Counted from the stretch's first letter, positions 17,320 to 26,326 are shown. The stretch is 64,000 nt of DNA from Maricaulis sp. (GCF_015665295.1 NZ_JADFAJ010000012.1:53006-117005), one strand, 5' to 3'. Program-made: numbers and translations. Notes: a model not told the origin generated them from the letters alone.

Positions 17320-20094
17320 ATGGATGATCTCATCAGCGAATTCCTGACCGAAACGGGCGAAAGCCTGGATGTCATTGATTCTGAACTGGTGCGCTTCGAG
17401 AATAATCCGGAAGACCGGGCGATCCTCGACAATATTTTCCGCCTTTTGCACACCATCAAGGGGACTTGCGGCTTCCTCGGATTGCCGCGACTTGAAGCGG
17501 TGGCACATGCCGGCGAGACCCTGCTGGGCAAGTTCCGCGATGGCGAGCTGAGCGTTTCGCCGCCGATGGTCACCCTGGTCCTGCGGGCGATCGACCAGAT
17601 CAAGGTCGTGCTTGAATCACTCGAACACAGTGGTGTTGAACCCGCCGGCGACGATGCCGAGCTGATCGGCCTCCTTGAAGACGCGGCCATGGGCCGTCTG
17701 CCGGAGCAGGCTGGCGAGCAAGTCCAGCAGCAGCCGGAAAACTGGGATGCCGATCTTGGCCGCGAATTGCGCCCCGGCGAAGTCTCGCTGGCCGATCTGG
17801 AAGCGGCTTTCAACAGTGCCGACCCGGAAGTCGACGTGCCCGAAATTGCGGCTGCCGAGGCCGCACCGGTCGAGCATCTCGGCGTCGGTGACTTCGATCC
17901 TGACCTGGGCCGCGAGCTGCGCCCGGGTGAGGTGTCTGCTGCCGAGCTCGAGGCCGCTTTTGCCAGCGCAGATCCGGAAGTCGAGCTGGCGCCTGCGGTC
18001 GCTGAGCTGATTTCCAAGGACATGAGTCACGAGGAAGCCCTGCATACCGCCATGGCGGAGCTCAAGGCCGGCGACGACCACATCATCGGCGAGGGCGGCG
18101 TCAAGGTCATGGCGACCGTGCGTGTCGGCGTCGATGTGCTCGAAGCCCTGATGACCACGGTGTCGGAACTCGTTCTGACCCGGAACCAGCTCATGCAGAC
18201 CGTGCGCGGTCTGGAAGATGATGATCTCAAGGGCCCGCTGCAGCGTCTGTCTGCGGTGACCGGCGAGCTGCAGGACGGTGTCATGAAGACCCGCATGCAG
18301 CCGATTGGCGATGCCTGGCGCAAACTGCCGCGTATCATTCGCGACGTCTCCACCGATCTCGGCAAGAAGATCGAACTGGTGATGGACGGCAATGAGACCG
18401 AGCTCGACCGCCAGGTTCTCGAACTGATCAAGGACCCGCTTACCCACATGGTCCGCAACTCCGCTGACCATGGCCTGGAAATGCCGGCCGACCGCCTCAA
18501 GGCGGGCAAGCCGGAAAAGGGCACGATCAAGCTTTCGGCCTATCATGAAGGTGGCCACATCATCATCGCGATCTCCGATGATGGCATGGGTCTCAACACC
18601 AAGCGCATCGGCGAAAAGGCCCTGGAAAAGGGCCTGACCACGCATGACGAGCTGGCGCGCATGACGGATCAGCAGATCCACCGCTTTATCTTCGCGCCGG
18701 GTTTCTCGACCGCCGAGAAAGTCACCAACCTGTCCGGCCGCGGTGTCGGCATGGATGTGGTGCGCACCAATATCGAGCAGATCGGCGGTGTCATCGACGT
18801 CACCTCGGCCGCCGGCAAGGGTTCGAACTTCTCGATCAAGATCCCGCTCACCCTGGCGATTGTCTCCGCACTCATCATCGGATGTGACGAGCAGCGTTTC
18901 GCCATCCCGCAGCTCGCTGTTCGCGAACTTGTGCGGGTCGGTGCAGGTTCGGATCATACGGTGGAAAATCTCAACGGCGCCCGTGTCATGCGTCTGCGTG
19001 ACCGGCTGATGCCGCTGGTCGACCTGCATGATGTCCTGGGTGTCGGCGAAGCCTATAACGGCGCCTCCGACGAGACCGGCTTTGTGGTTGTCCTTGATGC
19101 CGGTGGCCGCAATGTCGGCCTGGTCGTCGACAATGTCCTCGACACCGAGGAAATCGTCGTCAAGCCGCTGTCGGACTCCCTGCGCGGCGTGCACGCCTAT
19201 TCCGGTGCCACTATTCTCGGCGATGGCTCGGTCATCATGATCCTCGACCCGAATGGACTGGCCGGCGAAATCGTCACCGCGATGGAAGACGAGGCAACGC
19301 TCGAAGCCGGAGCGGCAAAGGCGGCAGAAATGGCGAATACACAGCGTCTTCTCTTGGTCCGCGCGGGTGGGTCCGAGCCGAAGGCCGTGCCGCTGGCCCT
19401 GGTCACCCGCCTGGAAGAATTCGATCCGAAAGCCATCGAGAGCACAAATGGTCGCCTCGTGGTCCAGTATCGTGGCCGCCTGATGCCGATCGTGCCGATC
19501 GGATCCGAGATCCGCACCACCGAAGGCCAGCGCCAGCCTGTCCTGGTCTTCGCCGAGAACCACACCTCGATCGGCCTCGCTGTCGACGAGATCGTGGATG
19601 TCGTCGAAGAGCGGGTCGACATGCAGATGTCTTCGGACCGGCCGGGCGTGATCGGGTCTGCGATCATCAAGGGCAAGGCGACCGATGTGGTTGATATCGC
19701 CTGGTATCTCGACCAGTCGCGCGCCGGAAACATCCAGCGCCGTGCCTCCAATCGCCGCCGCCGCATCCTGCTGGTCGATGCCGACGCCTTTGCGCGCCGC
19801 ATGATCGCTCCGCTGCTGGCCGCTGCCGGCTACGACGTCACGCCGACTGGTGGCATGCATGAAGTGCACGCCATCGCCGAGGCCGGCGAGAAATTCGATG
19901 CCATGGTCGGTGATCCCAGCGCGCTGTCGCGGATCCGCCAGGAAGGCCTGTGGCCGGACCTGCCGACGCTGGCCGTGACCGATTGGCCGGAAGATACGCA
20001 GGCCGAAGGCCTGACGGCTGTGCTGCCGAGGTCGGATCGTGGCGCCCTGATCGCCGCACTCGACTCGGTGTCTCAAGAGGAGAAGGTGGCATGA
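17320..20094 (+). CDS. cheA: Chemotaxis histidine kinase CheA with a C-terminal receiver
   Basis: A 924-residue kinase. Order: HPt domain with phosphorylated His in LLHTIKGTCGFLG (about H44); a linker with two near-identical 29-residue repeats (143-171 and 193-221); dimerisation and ATPase domains (HMVRNSADHGLE for N-box, DDGMGLN, GRGVGMDVV); two CheW-like domains (near 515-650 and 670-800); and a receiver-like tail from about 815. The tail starts LLVDADAFARR but reads AVLPRSDRG where the conserved Lys should be, so it is probably degenerate. It phosphorylates CheY and CheB. Start 17320 matches the family. Confidence 0.95.
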   Translation: MDDLISEFLTETGESLDVIDSELVRFENNPEDRAILDNIFRLLHTIKGTCGFLGLPRLEAVAHAGETLLGKFRDGELSVSPPMVTLVLRAIDQIKVVLESLEHSGVEPAGDDAELIGLLEDAAMGRLPEQAGEQVQQQPENWDADLGRELRPGEVSLADLEAAFNSADPEVDVPEIAAAEAAPVEHLGVGDFDPDLGRELRPGEVSAAELEAAFASADPEVELAPAVAELISKDMSHEEALHTAMAELKAGDDHIIGEGGVKVMATVRVGVDVLEALMTTVSELVLTRNQLMQTVRGLEDDDLKGPLQRLSAVTGELQDGVMKTRMQPIGDAWRKLPRIIRDVSTDLGKKIELVMDGNETELDRQVLELIKDPLTHMVRNSADHGLEMPADRLKAGKPEKGTIKLSAYHEGGHIIIAISDDGMGLNTKRIGEKALEKGLTTHDELARMTDQQIHRFIFAPGFSTAEKVTNLSGRGVGMDVVRTNIEQIGGVIDVTSAAGKGSNFSIKIPLTLAIVSALIIGCDEQRFAIPQLAVRELVRVGAGSDHTVENLNGARVMRLRDRLMPLVDLHDVLGVGEAYNGASDETGFVVVLDAGGRNVGLVVDNVLDTEEIVVKPLSDSLRGVHAYSGATILGDGSVIMILDPNGLAGEIVTAMEDEATLEAGAAKAAEMANTQRLLLVRAGGSEPKAVPLALVTRLEEFDPKAIESTNGRLVVQYRGRLMPIVPIGSEIRTTEGQRQPVLVFAENHTSIGLAVDEIVDVVEERVDMQMSSDRPGVIGSAIIKGKATDVVDIAWYLDQSRAGNIQRRASNRRRRILLVDADAFARRMIAPLLAAAGYDVTPTGGMHEVHAIAEAGEKFDAMVGDPSALSRIRQEGLWPDLPTLAVTDWPEDTQAEGLTAVLPRSDRGALIAALDSVSQEEKVA
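17746..17982 (+). repeat. Two 29-residue repeats in the CheA linker
   Basis: Codons 143-171 and 193-221 both encode D-x-DLGRELRPGEVS-x-x-x-LEAAF-x-SADPEV, spaced 150 bases apart. The peptides are almost identical while the codons differ at many synonymous sites, so the duplication is old and the peptide is conserved. Confidence 0.9.
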
Positions 20095-20576
20095 CCACGC
20101 ATCACGGTGACAATTCTGAACTCAGCGCCGAGTCGATGAATGAATACGTCTCGGTCCGGATCGGTGACCAGCTCTTCGGGGCCCCGGTCGACGCGATCCG
20201 CGAAGTGTTCGCGCCACAATCGGTAACGTCGGTACCGCTCGCTCCCAGCGAGGTGGCCGGCTTGCTGAACCTGCGTGGCCGGATCGTGACTGCGATCGAC
20301 GCGCGCCGCCGCCTCGGTTTGCCGCCGCGTGACGCCAATGATGCCGGAATGGCACTGGGTGTTGAGCGTGGTAGCGAAATTTTTGGACTTATCGTGGACA
20401 GTGTCGGTGAAGTGCTTCGTCGCCCGAGGGCGGAGCTGGAACCGGTGCCCGCCCATGTCGACGCAAAATGGCGTGCGATGGTCAAGGGTGTGCACAGGCT
20501 TGAAAAAGAATTGCTCGCTGTACTCGATGTCTCGGCCGTAATCGGATCGGCCGGTTCCAAGGCAGAGGCAGCCTAG
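20091..20576 (+). CDS. cheW: Chemotaxis adaptor CheW
   Basis: A 161-residue single-domain CheW: YVSVRIGDQLFGAPVDAIREVF near 17-38, AGLLNLRGRIVTAIDARRRLGLP near 58-80 and a VDSVGEVL strand near 103. It couples receptors to the CheA kinase. Its ATG overlaps the cheA stop (ATGA), implying translational coupling. The core arrangement is complete for the family. Confidence 0.93.
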   Translation: MTTHHGDNSELSAESMNEYVSVRIGDQLFGAPVDAIREVFAPQSVTSVPLAPSEVAGLLNLRGRIVTAIDARRRLGLPPRDANDAGMALGVERGSEIFGLIVDSVGEVLRRPRAELEPVPAHVDAKWRAMVKGVHRLEKELLAVLDVSAVIGSAGSKAEAA

Positions 20577-20590
20577 CGGAGGGTGTTGGG

Positions 20591-20965
20591 ATGAAAACGT
20601 GTCTGGTCGTTGACGACTCCCGGGTGATCCGGAAAGTCGCCCGCAAAATACTTGAAGAGCTTGATTTTGAATGCCGCGAGGCCGGTGATGGGTCGGAAGC
20701 CCTGGAAGCCTGCCGCCAGCAGATGCCGGATGCGATCCTTCTCGACTGGAACATGCCGGTCATGAACGGGCTCGATTTCGTCAAGGCCTTGCGTCGCGAA
20801 GAAACCGGGGATCGTCCGATCGTCGTTTTCTGCACGACCGAGAATGACATGGCGCACATCACCGAAGCCCTGCGGGCCGGCGCGGACGAATATGTCATGA
20901 AGCCCTTCGATGGTGACATCATCGAATCCAAGTTCCAGCAAACGGGTTTGCTGCGCGCCTCTTGA
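20591..20965 (+). CDS. cheY: Chemotaxis response regulator CheY
   Basis: A 124-residue single receiver domain with all active-site residues visible: the DD pair in VVDDSRVIRK, the phosphorylated Asp in ILLDWNMPVMNG (about D52), a Thr/Ser switch in VFCTTEN, and the Lys in YVMKPFDGD. It receives phosphate from CheA and acts at the flagellar switch. The gene follows cheW by 14 bases with GGAGGG upstream. Confidence 0.95.
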   Translation: MKTCLVVDDSRVIRKVARKILEELDFECREAGDGSEALEACRQQMPDAILLDWNMPVMNGLDFVKALRREETGDRPIVVFCTTENDMAHITEALRAGADEYVMKPFDGDIIESKFQQTGLLRAS

Positions 20966-20976
20966 GGGAGTTTCCT

Positions 20977-22161
20977 ATGACGGAACTCGCCCCTACGGCG
21001 TCTCCCGCCCATTCCATCGCCCGGGTCCTCGTGATCGACGATTCGGCTGTTGCCCGGGGTCTCATGACCCGCTGGGTTGAAGAAGATACCGACCTGACGC
21101 TGGTCGGTGCTGCCGTTGACGGTGAGCAGGGGCTGCGCAAGGCCACCGAACTCAAGCCCGACCTGATTGTCCTCGATGTCGAGATGCCGAAGATGGACGG
21201 GCTCGCTGCCCTGCCGCTTCTGCTCAAGGCTGTTCCGGGCTGCAAGGTCGTTATGGCGTCGACGCTGACGCGCCGCGGTGGTGAAGTGACGATCCGGGCC
21301 CTGTCCATGGGTGCGGCCGACTATGCCTCCAAGCCACAGGCCGGTCGCCTGGCGGGTGCCGAGGAATTCCGCCGCGATCTGCTGTCCAAGCTGAAGGCCC
21401 TGGCACCGCGCCCGATTCCGCCGGTCCCGACACAACGCGAGATTCCGGCGCCGGCCGCGCCCGGGGCTCCGATTGCGCGCTCCACGGCATCACCGCCGCC
21501 GGCCTCTGCACCGGCGCGGAAAATGCACGCGCCGATTGCCCAGCCGCCCATGAACCGTGGCGGGACCCCGCGTCATACCGGGCGCCCGGAAATCATTGCC
21601 ATCGGTTCGTCTACCGGCGGACCGCAGGCCCTGCGCGATGTCATCGCCTCGATCCCGGCCGATGTGCGTTCCCCCATCGTGATCGCCCAGCACATGCCGG
21701 CCCTGTTCACCAAAATCCTCGCCGAACACCTGACAAAGGCCGGCCGGCTGGTGTGCAAGGAAGCCGAAGACAATGAGCGCCTGAAGCCGGGCTGCGTCTA
21801 TGTCGCCCCGGGTGATTTCCACATGACGGTGCGCAAGGATGCTGCCGGCTACTACGCGGTGCTCGATCAGACGCCGCCGATCAATTTCTGTCGTCCGGCT
21901 GTTGATCCCCTGTTCCAGTCCGTCGCCGAGGTGACGCGTGGTGCAGCGCTGGGGATCATTCTCACGGGGATGGGCCATGACGGCCGCGAAGGCGCGCGCA
22001 TGTTGCGCAATGCCGGCGGCACGATCCTCGCCCAGGACGAAGCAACCAGTGTTGTCTGGGGCATGCCGGGAGCCGTCGCAGAAGCGGGCCTGGCCGATGA
22101 GATCCTGTCCCTCGCGGACATGGGGCCGGGCATTGTCCGGCGCGCGAAAGGTGGACTGTAA
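20977..22161 (+). CDS. cheB: Chemotaxis protein-glutamate methylesterase CheB
   Basis: A 394-residue two-domain enzyme. The N-terminal receiver has VLVIDDSAVARG and the phosphorylated Asp in LIVLDVEMPKMDG. A Pro-rich linker (near 145-190) leads to the methylesterase domain with the catalytic Ser in AIGSSTGGPQAL, His in IAQHMPALFT and Asp in TGMGHDGREGARML. It demethylates or deamidates chemoreceptors. Start ATG 20977 is preceded by GAGGGAG; the reading frame extends upstream to a weak TTG. Confidence 0.95.
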   Translation: MTELAPTASPAHSIARVLVIDDSAVARGLMTRWVEEDTDLTLVGAAVDGEQGLRKATELKPDLIVLDVEMPKMDGLAALPLLLKAVPGCKVVMASTLTRRGGEVTIRALSMGAADYASKPQAGRLAGAEEFRRDLLSKLKALAPRPIPPVPTQREIPAPAAPGAPIARSTASPPPASAPARKMHAPIAQPPMNRGGTPRHTGRPEIIAIGSSTGGPQALRDVIASIPADVRSPIVIAQHMPALFTKILAEHLTKAGRLVCKEAEDNERLKPGCVYVAPGDFHMTVRKDAAGYYAVLDQTPPINFCRPAVDPLFQSVAEVTRGAALGIILTGMGHDGREGARMLRNAGGTILAQDEATSVVWGMPGAVAEAGLADEILSLADMGPGIVRRAKGGL

Positions 22162-22162
22162 A

Positions 22163-22999
22163 ATGATAAAACACGACGACATCCTTTTCGTTGCCGCCGA
22201 GGCATTCAAGCGATCCGGTCTCGTTCTCTCGGCTGACAAGGGCTACCTGCTCGAGAGCCGCCTGGCACCGCTGGCACGGGCCGAGGGCTATCCGTCGATC
22301 GAGGCGCTCATCACAGCGTCGCGCCGCGATGTGGGCGGTCGCCTTCTCTGGGCGATCACCGAGGCGCTGGCGACGCACGAAACCTTTTTCTTCCGGGACA
22401 ACACGCCGTTCGACCTGTTCAAGCAGGATGTGCTGCCGGTTCTGGCGCGGGCTCGCGGCCATAACGGGGCGATCCGTATCTGGTGCGCGGCCTGTTCTTC
22501 CGGCCAGGAGCCCTATTCACTGGCCATGCTGCTGGAGGAGGAGCGCGCTCGCCTCGGCAATCTGCGGGTCGAGATCGTCGCCACCGACATGGCGCCGCGC
22601 GTCCTGGAAAAGGCGAAGGCGGGGATCTATTCCCAGTTCGAAGTCCAGCGCGGCCTCGCTGTCCAGCGGCTGGTCCAGCATTTCGACCAGCAGGGCGAGC
22701 AGTGGCGCATCAAGTCGAACATCCGTTCCATGGTGACGTTCCAGAAGCAGAACCTGCTCGAGAACTTCTCGGCAATGGGCACGTTTGACCTCGTCCTGTG
22801 CCGCAATGTGCTGATCTATTTCGATGCCGAGACCAAGAAGAAGGTGCTGTCACGCATCGCGACCCAGACCGCCCAGGATGGCTATCTGATCATGGGTGCG
22901 GCCGAGACCGTGGTCGGCCTGTCGAGCGATTTCTCGCCGGTTGAAGGACGCCGCGGCCTGTATGGGCGCGCCGCCGTGGCCAAGTCTGCAGCTGCCTGA
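22163..22999 (+). CDS. cheR: Chemoreceptor methyltransferase CheR
   Basis: A 278-residue SAM-dependent methyltransferase. An N-terminal helical domain includes ALATHETFFFRDNTPFDLF near 70-88. The catalytic domain has IRIWCAACSSGQEPYSLAMLL near 105-125 and the DLVLCRNVLIYFD signature near 213-225. It methylates receptor glutamates, opposing CheB. It starts one base after the cheB stop codon and ends the operon before a strong intrinsic terminator. Confidence 0.95.
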   Translation: MIKHDDILFVAAEAFKRSGLVLSADKGYLLESRLAPLARAEGYPSIEALITASRRDVGGRLLWAITEALATHETFFFRDNTPFDLFKQDVLPVLARARGHNGAIRIWCAACSSGQEPYSLAMLLEEERARLGNLRVEIVATDMAPRVLEKAKAGIYSQFEVQRGLAVQRLVQHFDQQGEQWRIKSNIRSMVTFQKQNLLENFSAMGTFDLVLCRNVLIYFDAETKKKVLSRIATQTAQDGYLIMGAAETVVGLSSDFSPVEGRRGLYGRAAVAKSAAA

Positions 23000-23026
23000 C
23001 GCAGCAGACAAAACATGTTCGATCGA

Positions 23027-23058
23027 GGCCCCGCAGCCCGCCTGCGGGGCCTTTTTTT
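23027..23058 (+). terminator. Intrinsic terminator of the chemotaxis operon
   Basis: GGCCCCGCAG and CTGCGGGGCC form a perfect 10-bp stem with a 5-base loop, followed by seven T residues (23052-23058). It lies 27 bases after the cheR stop. Confidence 0.95.
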
Positions 23059-23270
23059 GACCCTCACAACGCTGCAAGCCCCGCTGATCAACGTGATGCC
23101 GACCGATCCCACTCGCCGGGTCAGACCAGGTTTCGTCGCCAGCGACCGGGCGCCAGCCGCTTGATCCGCGCGCCCGGCCCGTGCGATGGCGGACCTGCCG
23201 GACAGGCGCTTTCCCATCGGTTTGCCGTGCCGGTTCCTGGACAGGCATCGCGGCTGGGCGCGGCGCAAAG

Positions 23271-23300
23271 AAAAAGGCCCGGGCGGGCAGCCCGGGCCTT
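23271..23300 (-). terminator. Intrinsic terminator downstream of ctrA
   Basis: GCCCGGGCCTT/AAGGCCCGGGC form an 11-bp stem (23274-23284 with 23290-23300) around GGGCA. In the ctrA direction it is followed by a run of T (AAAAA at 23271-23275 on the plus strand). Confidence 0.92.
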
Positions 23301-23323
23301 TCCTTTACGCTGAGACCGGTCGA

Positions 23324-24019
23324 TCAGGCTGAGGCTTTTTCCTCGACCGGGTCACGCAGCACATAGCCACGGCCCCAGACCGTCTCGATATAGTGTTCGC
23401 CACTGGTGGCCGCTGCGAGCTTCTTGCGAAGCTTGCAGATGAAGACGTCGATGATCTTCAGCTCCGGCTCGTCCATGCCGCCATAGAGGTGGTTGAGGAA
23501 CATTTCCTTGGTGAGCGTCGTTCCCTTGCGCAGGGAGAGCAGCTCGAGCATCTGGTATTCCTTGCCCGTCAGGTGGACGCGCTGTCCTTCGACCTCGACC
23601 GTCTTGGCGTCGAGATTCACGCCGATCGAGCCGGTGCGGATGATGGACTGGGAATGACCCTTCGAGCGGCGCACGATCGCATGGATGCGGGCCACCATCT
23701 CGTCCTTGTGGAAGGGCTTGGTCATGTAGTCGTCGGCGCCACAGCCCAGGCCGCGCACCTTGTTGTCGATGTCCGCATTGCCGGTGAGGATCAGGATCGG
23801 GGTGTCGACCTTGGCCACGCGCAGCGTCTTGAGGACATCGAAACCCGGCATGTCCGGCAGGTTCAGGTCGAGCAGGATGATGTCGTAATCATACAGCTTG
23901 CCCAGATCCACGCCCTCTTCGCCGAGGTCGGTCGTGTAAATGTTGAAGCCCTCGGACTTCAGCATCAGCTCGATGGACTGGGACGTTGCCCGATCGTCCT
24001 CAATAAGAAGAACCCGCAT
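23324..24019 (-). CDS. ctrA: Cell cycle master regulator CtrA
   Basis: A 231-residue OmpR-type response regulator. The receiver has IEDDRAT, the phosphorylated Asp D51 in [18 protein letters not shown], a Thr switch in ILTGNAD and Lys in [11 protein letters not shown]. The C-terminal winged helix ([17 protein letters not shown], near 145-161; [10 protein letters not shown], near 193) is CtrA-specific in sequence. The terminal Ala-Ser-Ala is consistent with the hydrophobic C-terminal degron used by ClpXP in Caulobacter. CtrA controls the cell cycle and class II flagellar genes. It is divergent from fliI with a complex promoter region. Confidence 0.97.
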   Translation of the reverse strand: MRVLLIEDDRATSQSIELMLKSEGFNIYTTDLGEEGVDLGKLYDYDIILLDLNLPDMPGFDVLKTLRVAKVDTPILILTGNADIDNKVRGLGCGADDYMTKPFHKDEMVARIHAIVRRSKGHSQSIIRTGSIGVNLDAKTVEVEGQRVHLTGKEYQMLELLSLRKGTTLTKEMFLNHLYGGMDEPELKIIDVFICKLRKKLAAATSGEHYIETVWGRGYVLRDPVEEKASA

Positions 24020-24112
24020 TTGGTTCGCCTCCGGTTTTGTTTCGCGGGGCGAATCACTTCTCGCCCGGCCTCATCTGGTGATTAACCTTATTTGGACGCT
24101 ATGCGGAAACCC

Positions 24113-24127
24113 TTAACGAAAGTTAAC
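24113..24127. promoter_or_regulatory. CtrA-like TTAA repeat upstream of ctrA
   Basis: TTAAC-GAAAG-TTAAC gives two TTAA half-sites separated by 6 bases, one less than the CtrA consensus TTAA-N7-TTAA. A further TTAACC lies at 24082-24087. The position, about 95-110 bases upstream of the ctrA ATG, fits autoregulation. Confidence 0.5.
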
Positions 24128-24197
24128 TGCGTCTTGACCGGATTTTGGAATCGCAGATGCCGGAATTCTCTGCGGACAAGCTTGATTCGGATTTCGC

Positions 24198-24218
24198 GTT
24201 AACCATTCAAGGGTTAAC
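24198..24218. promoter_or_regulatory. GTTAACC-N7-GGTTAAC palindrome
   Basis: A perfect 7-7-7 inverted repeat with TTAA in both arms. The arms face each other, unlike the direct TTAA-N7-TTAA CtrA box, so it may bind CtrA in another geometry or another dimeric protein. Confidence 0.5.
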
Positions 24219-24360
24219 GCGGGCTCCAGAGCCTGCGTCGGGCGGGAATTGTGCGGATTGATCAAATATGCGCGGTATAAAGTATTCCCAGCTTGCCCCG
24301 TATTTCTCCAGCACAGGCAAGCAAATCAGCCCAGATTCAGGAGGAAGAGGCGGGGCCGGG

Positions 24361-24369
24361 TTATCCACA
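24361..24369 (+). promoter_or_regulatory. Perfect DnaA box
   Basis: TTATCCACA matches the strong DnaA-box consensus TTWTNCACA exactly. A single box is insufficient to call an origin, but it lies among GANTC and CtrA-like sites. Confidence 0.5.
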
Positions 24370-24543
24370 TCCAATTCCTGAAGCGATGGGACTCGCGGTT
24401 GGAATCGGACTCCGGCACGGTCCAGAATCGGTGGACGGATCGGCTGCAAAATTTGCCGGGTGTTTACATCGAGGCAACCGGCGACACCTAAACTGTCCGG
24501 TGAGTGGCATTTAAGCCACGGTTTGAAAGGCGGGCTCACCCGT

Positions 24544-25890
24544 ATGATGCAAACCCTGATCGATCGCGTCGCGCGCCTGGATGGCCGGGTCCTGGAAGGA
24601 CGGGTCACTGCGCTCAACGGGCTGCTCGTCGAGGCAGAGGGCCCCAAGGCGGGCCTGTCGCTGGGTGCCCATGCGCGGATCGAGACCGGCGACGGGTTTG
24701 CCGAATGCGAGGTCGTTGGCTTCCGGGGCGAGACCGCCTTGATGATGCCGTTCGGCCCGCTGGAAGGCATTCGTCCCGGCGCCCGGGCAATCCTGCAGCC
24801 GGAAGCAGCCCGGGTCCGTCCGGGCCGGGGCTGGCTGGGACGGGTGCTCGACGGTTTCGGGCGCCCGCTCGACAGCGGCCCGCCGCTGACCGAGGGCGGC
24901 ACGCCTTATCCGCTCAAGGGCAACCCGCCCGGCGCCCATGGTCGTGCCCGCCTTGGCGACCGTCTGGATCTGGGTGTGCGGGTCCTCAATGGCTTTGTCC
25001 CGATGCGTCGCGGCCAGCGACTGGGTATTTTTGCCGGCTCCGGCGTTGGCAAGTCGGTGCTGATGTCGATGCTGGCGCGGGCCTGTGATGCCGATGTCAT
25101 CGTCATCGGCCTGATCGGCGAGCGGGGACGTGAAGCGCGCGAATTTGTCGATGATGTGCTCGGCCCGGAAGGCCGCAAGCGCTCGGTCGTCATTACCGAG
25201 ACTTCGGACGCGCCGGCCCTGGCCCGGCGCCAGGCGGCCCACCTCACCCTGACGACGGCGGAATATTTCCGCGACCAGGGGCTCGACGTGCTTTGCCTGA
25301 TGGACAGTGTTACCCGTTTTGCCCTGGCCCAGCGCGAAATCGGCCTTGCCGCCGGCGAGCCGCCGACCACACGCGGTTATACGCCGTCCGTATTTGCTGA
25401 ATTGCCACGGCTACTTGAGCGTGCCGGTCCCGGCCCTGAACGCAAGGACGGCAAAAAAGCAGGCTCCATTACCGGTCTTTTCACTGTTTTGGTGGATGGT
25501 GATGACCATAACGAACCCATAGCCGATGCCGTTCGCGGCATCCTGGATGGACATGTGGTCATGAGCCGAGCCATTGCTGAACGGGGACGCTATCCTGCGA
25601 TCGACGTCTTGAAGTCGGTCAGCCGGACGGCGCCCGAGGTTTATGACCCCGCCGAGCGACCCCTGGTCGCGGAAGCGCGCAAGCATTTGTCGGCCTATGC
25701 CGACATGGAAGAACTGATCCGTCTGGGTGCCTATACCCAGGGATCCAATCCGGCGGTGGATCGGGCCATAGAGCTCAACGAACCGCTGGAAGCGTTTCTC
25801 GGGCAGCGAAAAGACGATGCGGCGGACATTCCGTCGACCTTCGCAATGCTGTCGGAGATTTTGGGTGGTGGTGAAGGAGTGCAGCAATGA
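24544..25890 (+). CDS. fliI: Flagellar export ATPase FliI
   Basis: A 448-residue F1-beta-like ATPase. The N-terminal beta-barrel ([21 protein letters not shown]) leads to the ATPase core with Walker A in [19 protein letters not shown] (near 160-178), the [13 protein letters not shown] element near 193, and Walker B in [17 protein letters not shown] near 247. The C-terminal domain matches type III export ATPases. It energises export of rod, hook and filament proteins with FliH and FliJ. ATG 24547 directly follows as an alternative start. It is translationally coupled to fliJ. Confidence 0.95.
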   Translation: MMQTLIDRVARLDGRVLEGRVTALNGLLVEAEGPKAGLSLGAHARIETGDGFAECEVVGFRGETALMMPFGPLEGIRPGARAILQPEAARVRPGRGWLGRVLDGFGRPLDSGPPLTEGGTPYPLKGNPPGAHGRARLGDRLDLGVRVLNGFVPMRRGQRLGIFAGSGVGKSVLMSMLARACDADVIVIGLIGERGREAREFVDDVLGPEGRKRSVVITETSDAPALARRQAAHLTLTTAEYFRDQGLDVLCLMDSVTRFALAQREIGLAAGEPPTTRGYTPSVFAELPRLLERAGPGPERKDGKKAGSITGLFTVLVDGDDHNEPIADAVRGILDGHVVMSRAIAERGRYPAIDVLKSVSRTAPEVYDPAERPLVAEARKHLSAYADMEELIRLGAYTQGSNPAVDRAIELNEPLEAFLGQRKDDAADIPSTFAMLSEILGGGEGVQQ

Positions 25891-26306
25891 CACGCTCACA
25901 TGAACCGTTGATCCGGCTTGCCCGGTTCAAGGTGGAAGAATTGCAAAAGCAGATGGCCGAGCTGGACCGCTCGCGTGCAGCCCTGATCGGACAGATCGAG
26001 CGCCTCGAGGCGTCGGTTCCCGAGGAACAGGCGGCTGCCACGCAATCCAAGGAAGGCTATGTCGCCTACGGCTCCTACGCCCAGGCGGTCATCAAGCGGA
26101 AGGAAAACATCCGCGCCTCGCTCGACGAGGTCGACGTCCAGGCTGACGCCCTGCGCGACCGGCTGTCGGAAGCCTTCACGGACCTCAAGAAATACGAGCT
26201 CCTGGAAGAACGCCGCCTGGCTCGTATCGAGCAATCGGTTCGTGCCGCCGAGCAGGACGAACTCGACGAGATTGCCCAGATCCGCCATGGTCGATCGTCG
26301 CACTGA
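25887..26306 (+). CDS. fliJ: Flagellar export chaperone FliJ
   Basis: A 139-residue protein that is almost wholly coiled coil, as expected for FliJ (for example [21 protein letters not shown] at the N-terminus and [21 protein letters not shown] near 108-128). Sequence identity in this family is weak, so the call rests on length, coiled-coil pattern and the ATGA overlap with fliI. FliJ inserts in the FliI hexamer and escorts export chaperones. Confidence 0.88.
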   Translation: MTRSHEPLIRLARFKVEELQKQMAELDRSRAALIGQIERLEASVPEEQAAATQSKEGYVAYGSYAQAVIKRKENIRASLDEVDVQADALRDRLSEAFTDLKKYELLEERRLARIEQSVRAAEQDELDEIAQIRHGRSSH

Positions 26307-26326
26307 CCGCGCGAGCTTTGTGACGC

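Larger units (their letters stand above)
23000..23323. other. Spacer between cheR and ctrA
   Basis: The spacer holds the cheR terminator at its left end and the ctrA terminator at its right end. Between them, 23059-23270 is GC-rich with Arg-rich frames on both strands, none with a convincing start or family. I see no gene there. Confidence 0.6.
24020..24543. promoter_or_regulatory. ctrA/fliI divergent control region with clustered GANTC sites
   Basis: This 524-bp gene-free region contains eight GANTC sites (starts 24051, 24148, 24184, 24334, 24390, 24402, 24408, 24425). Two or so would be expected by chance, and five fall within 24334-24429. It also holds TTAAC motifs (24082, 24113, 24123), a GTTAACC palindrome (24198-24218) and a perfect DnaA box (24361-24369). 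In Caulobacter, CcrM methylation of GANTC and CtrA itself control ctrA promoters; here the same logic is inferred. Confidence 0.75.

Noticed and set aside
17617..20076. 819-codon open frame antisense to cheA
   Set aside because: It has no family features and mirrors cheA codon bias; high GC keeps antisense frames open. Similar long shadows lie opposite prfA/prmC, flgK and bkdA1.
24020..24543. Chromosomal replication origin
   Set aside because: There is only one strong DnaA box, no AT-rich unwinding element and no typical origin neighbours (such as hemE or dnaA); a promoter region is simpler.
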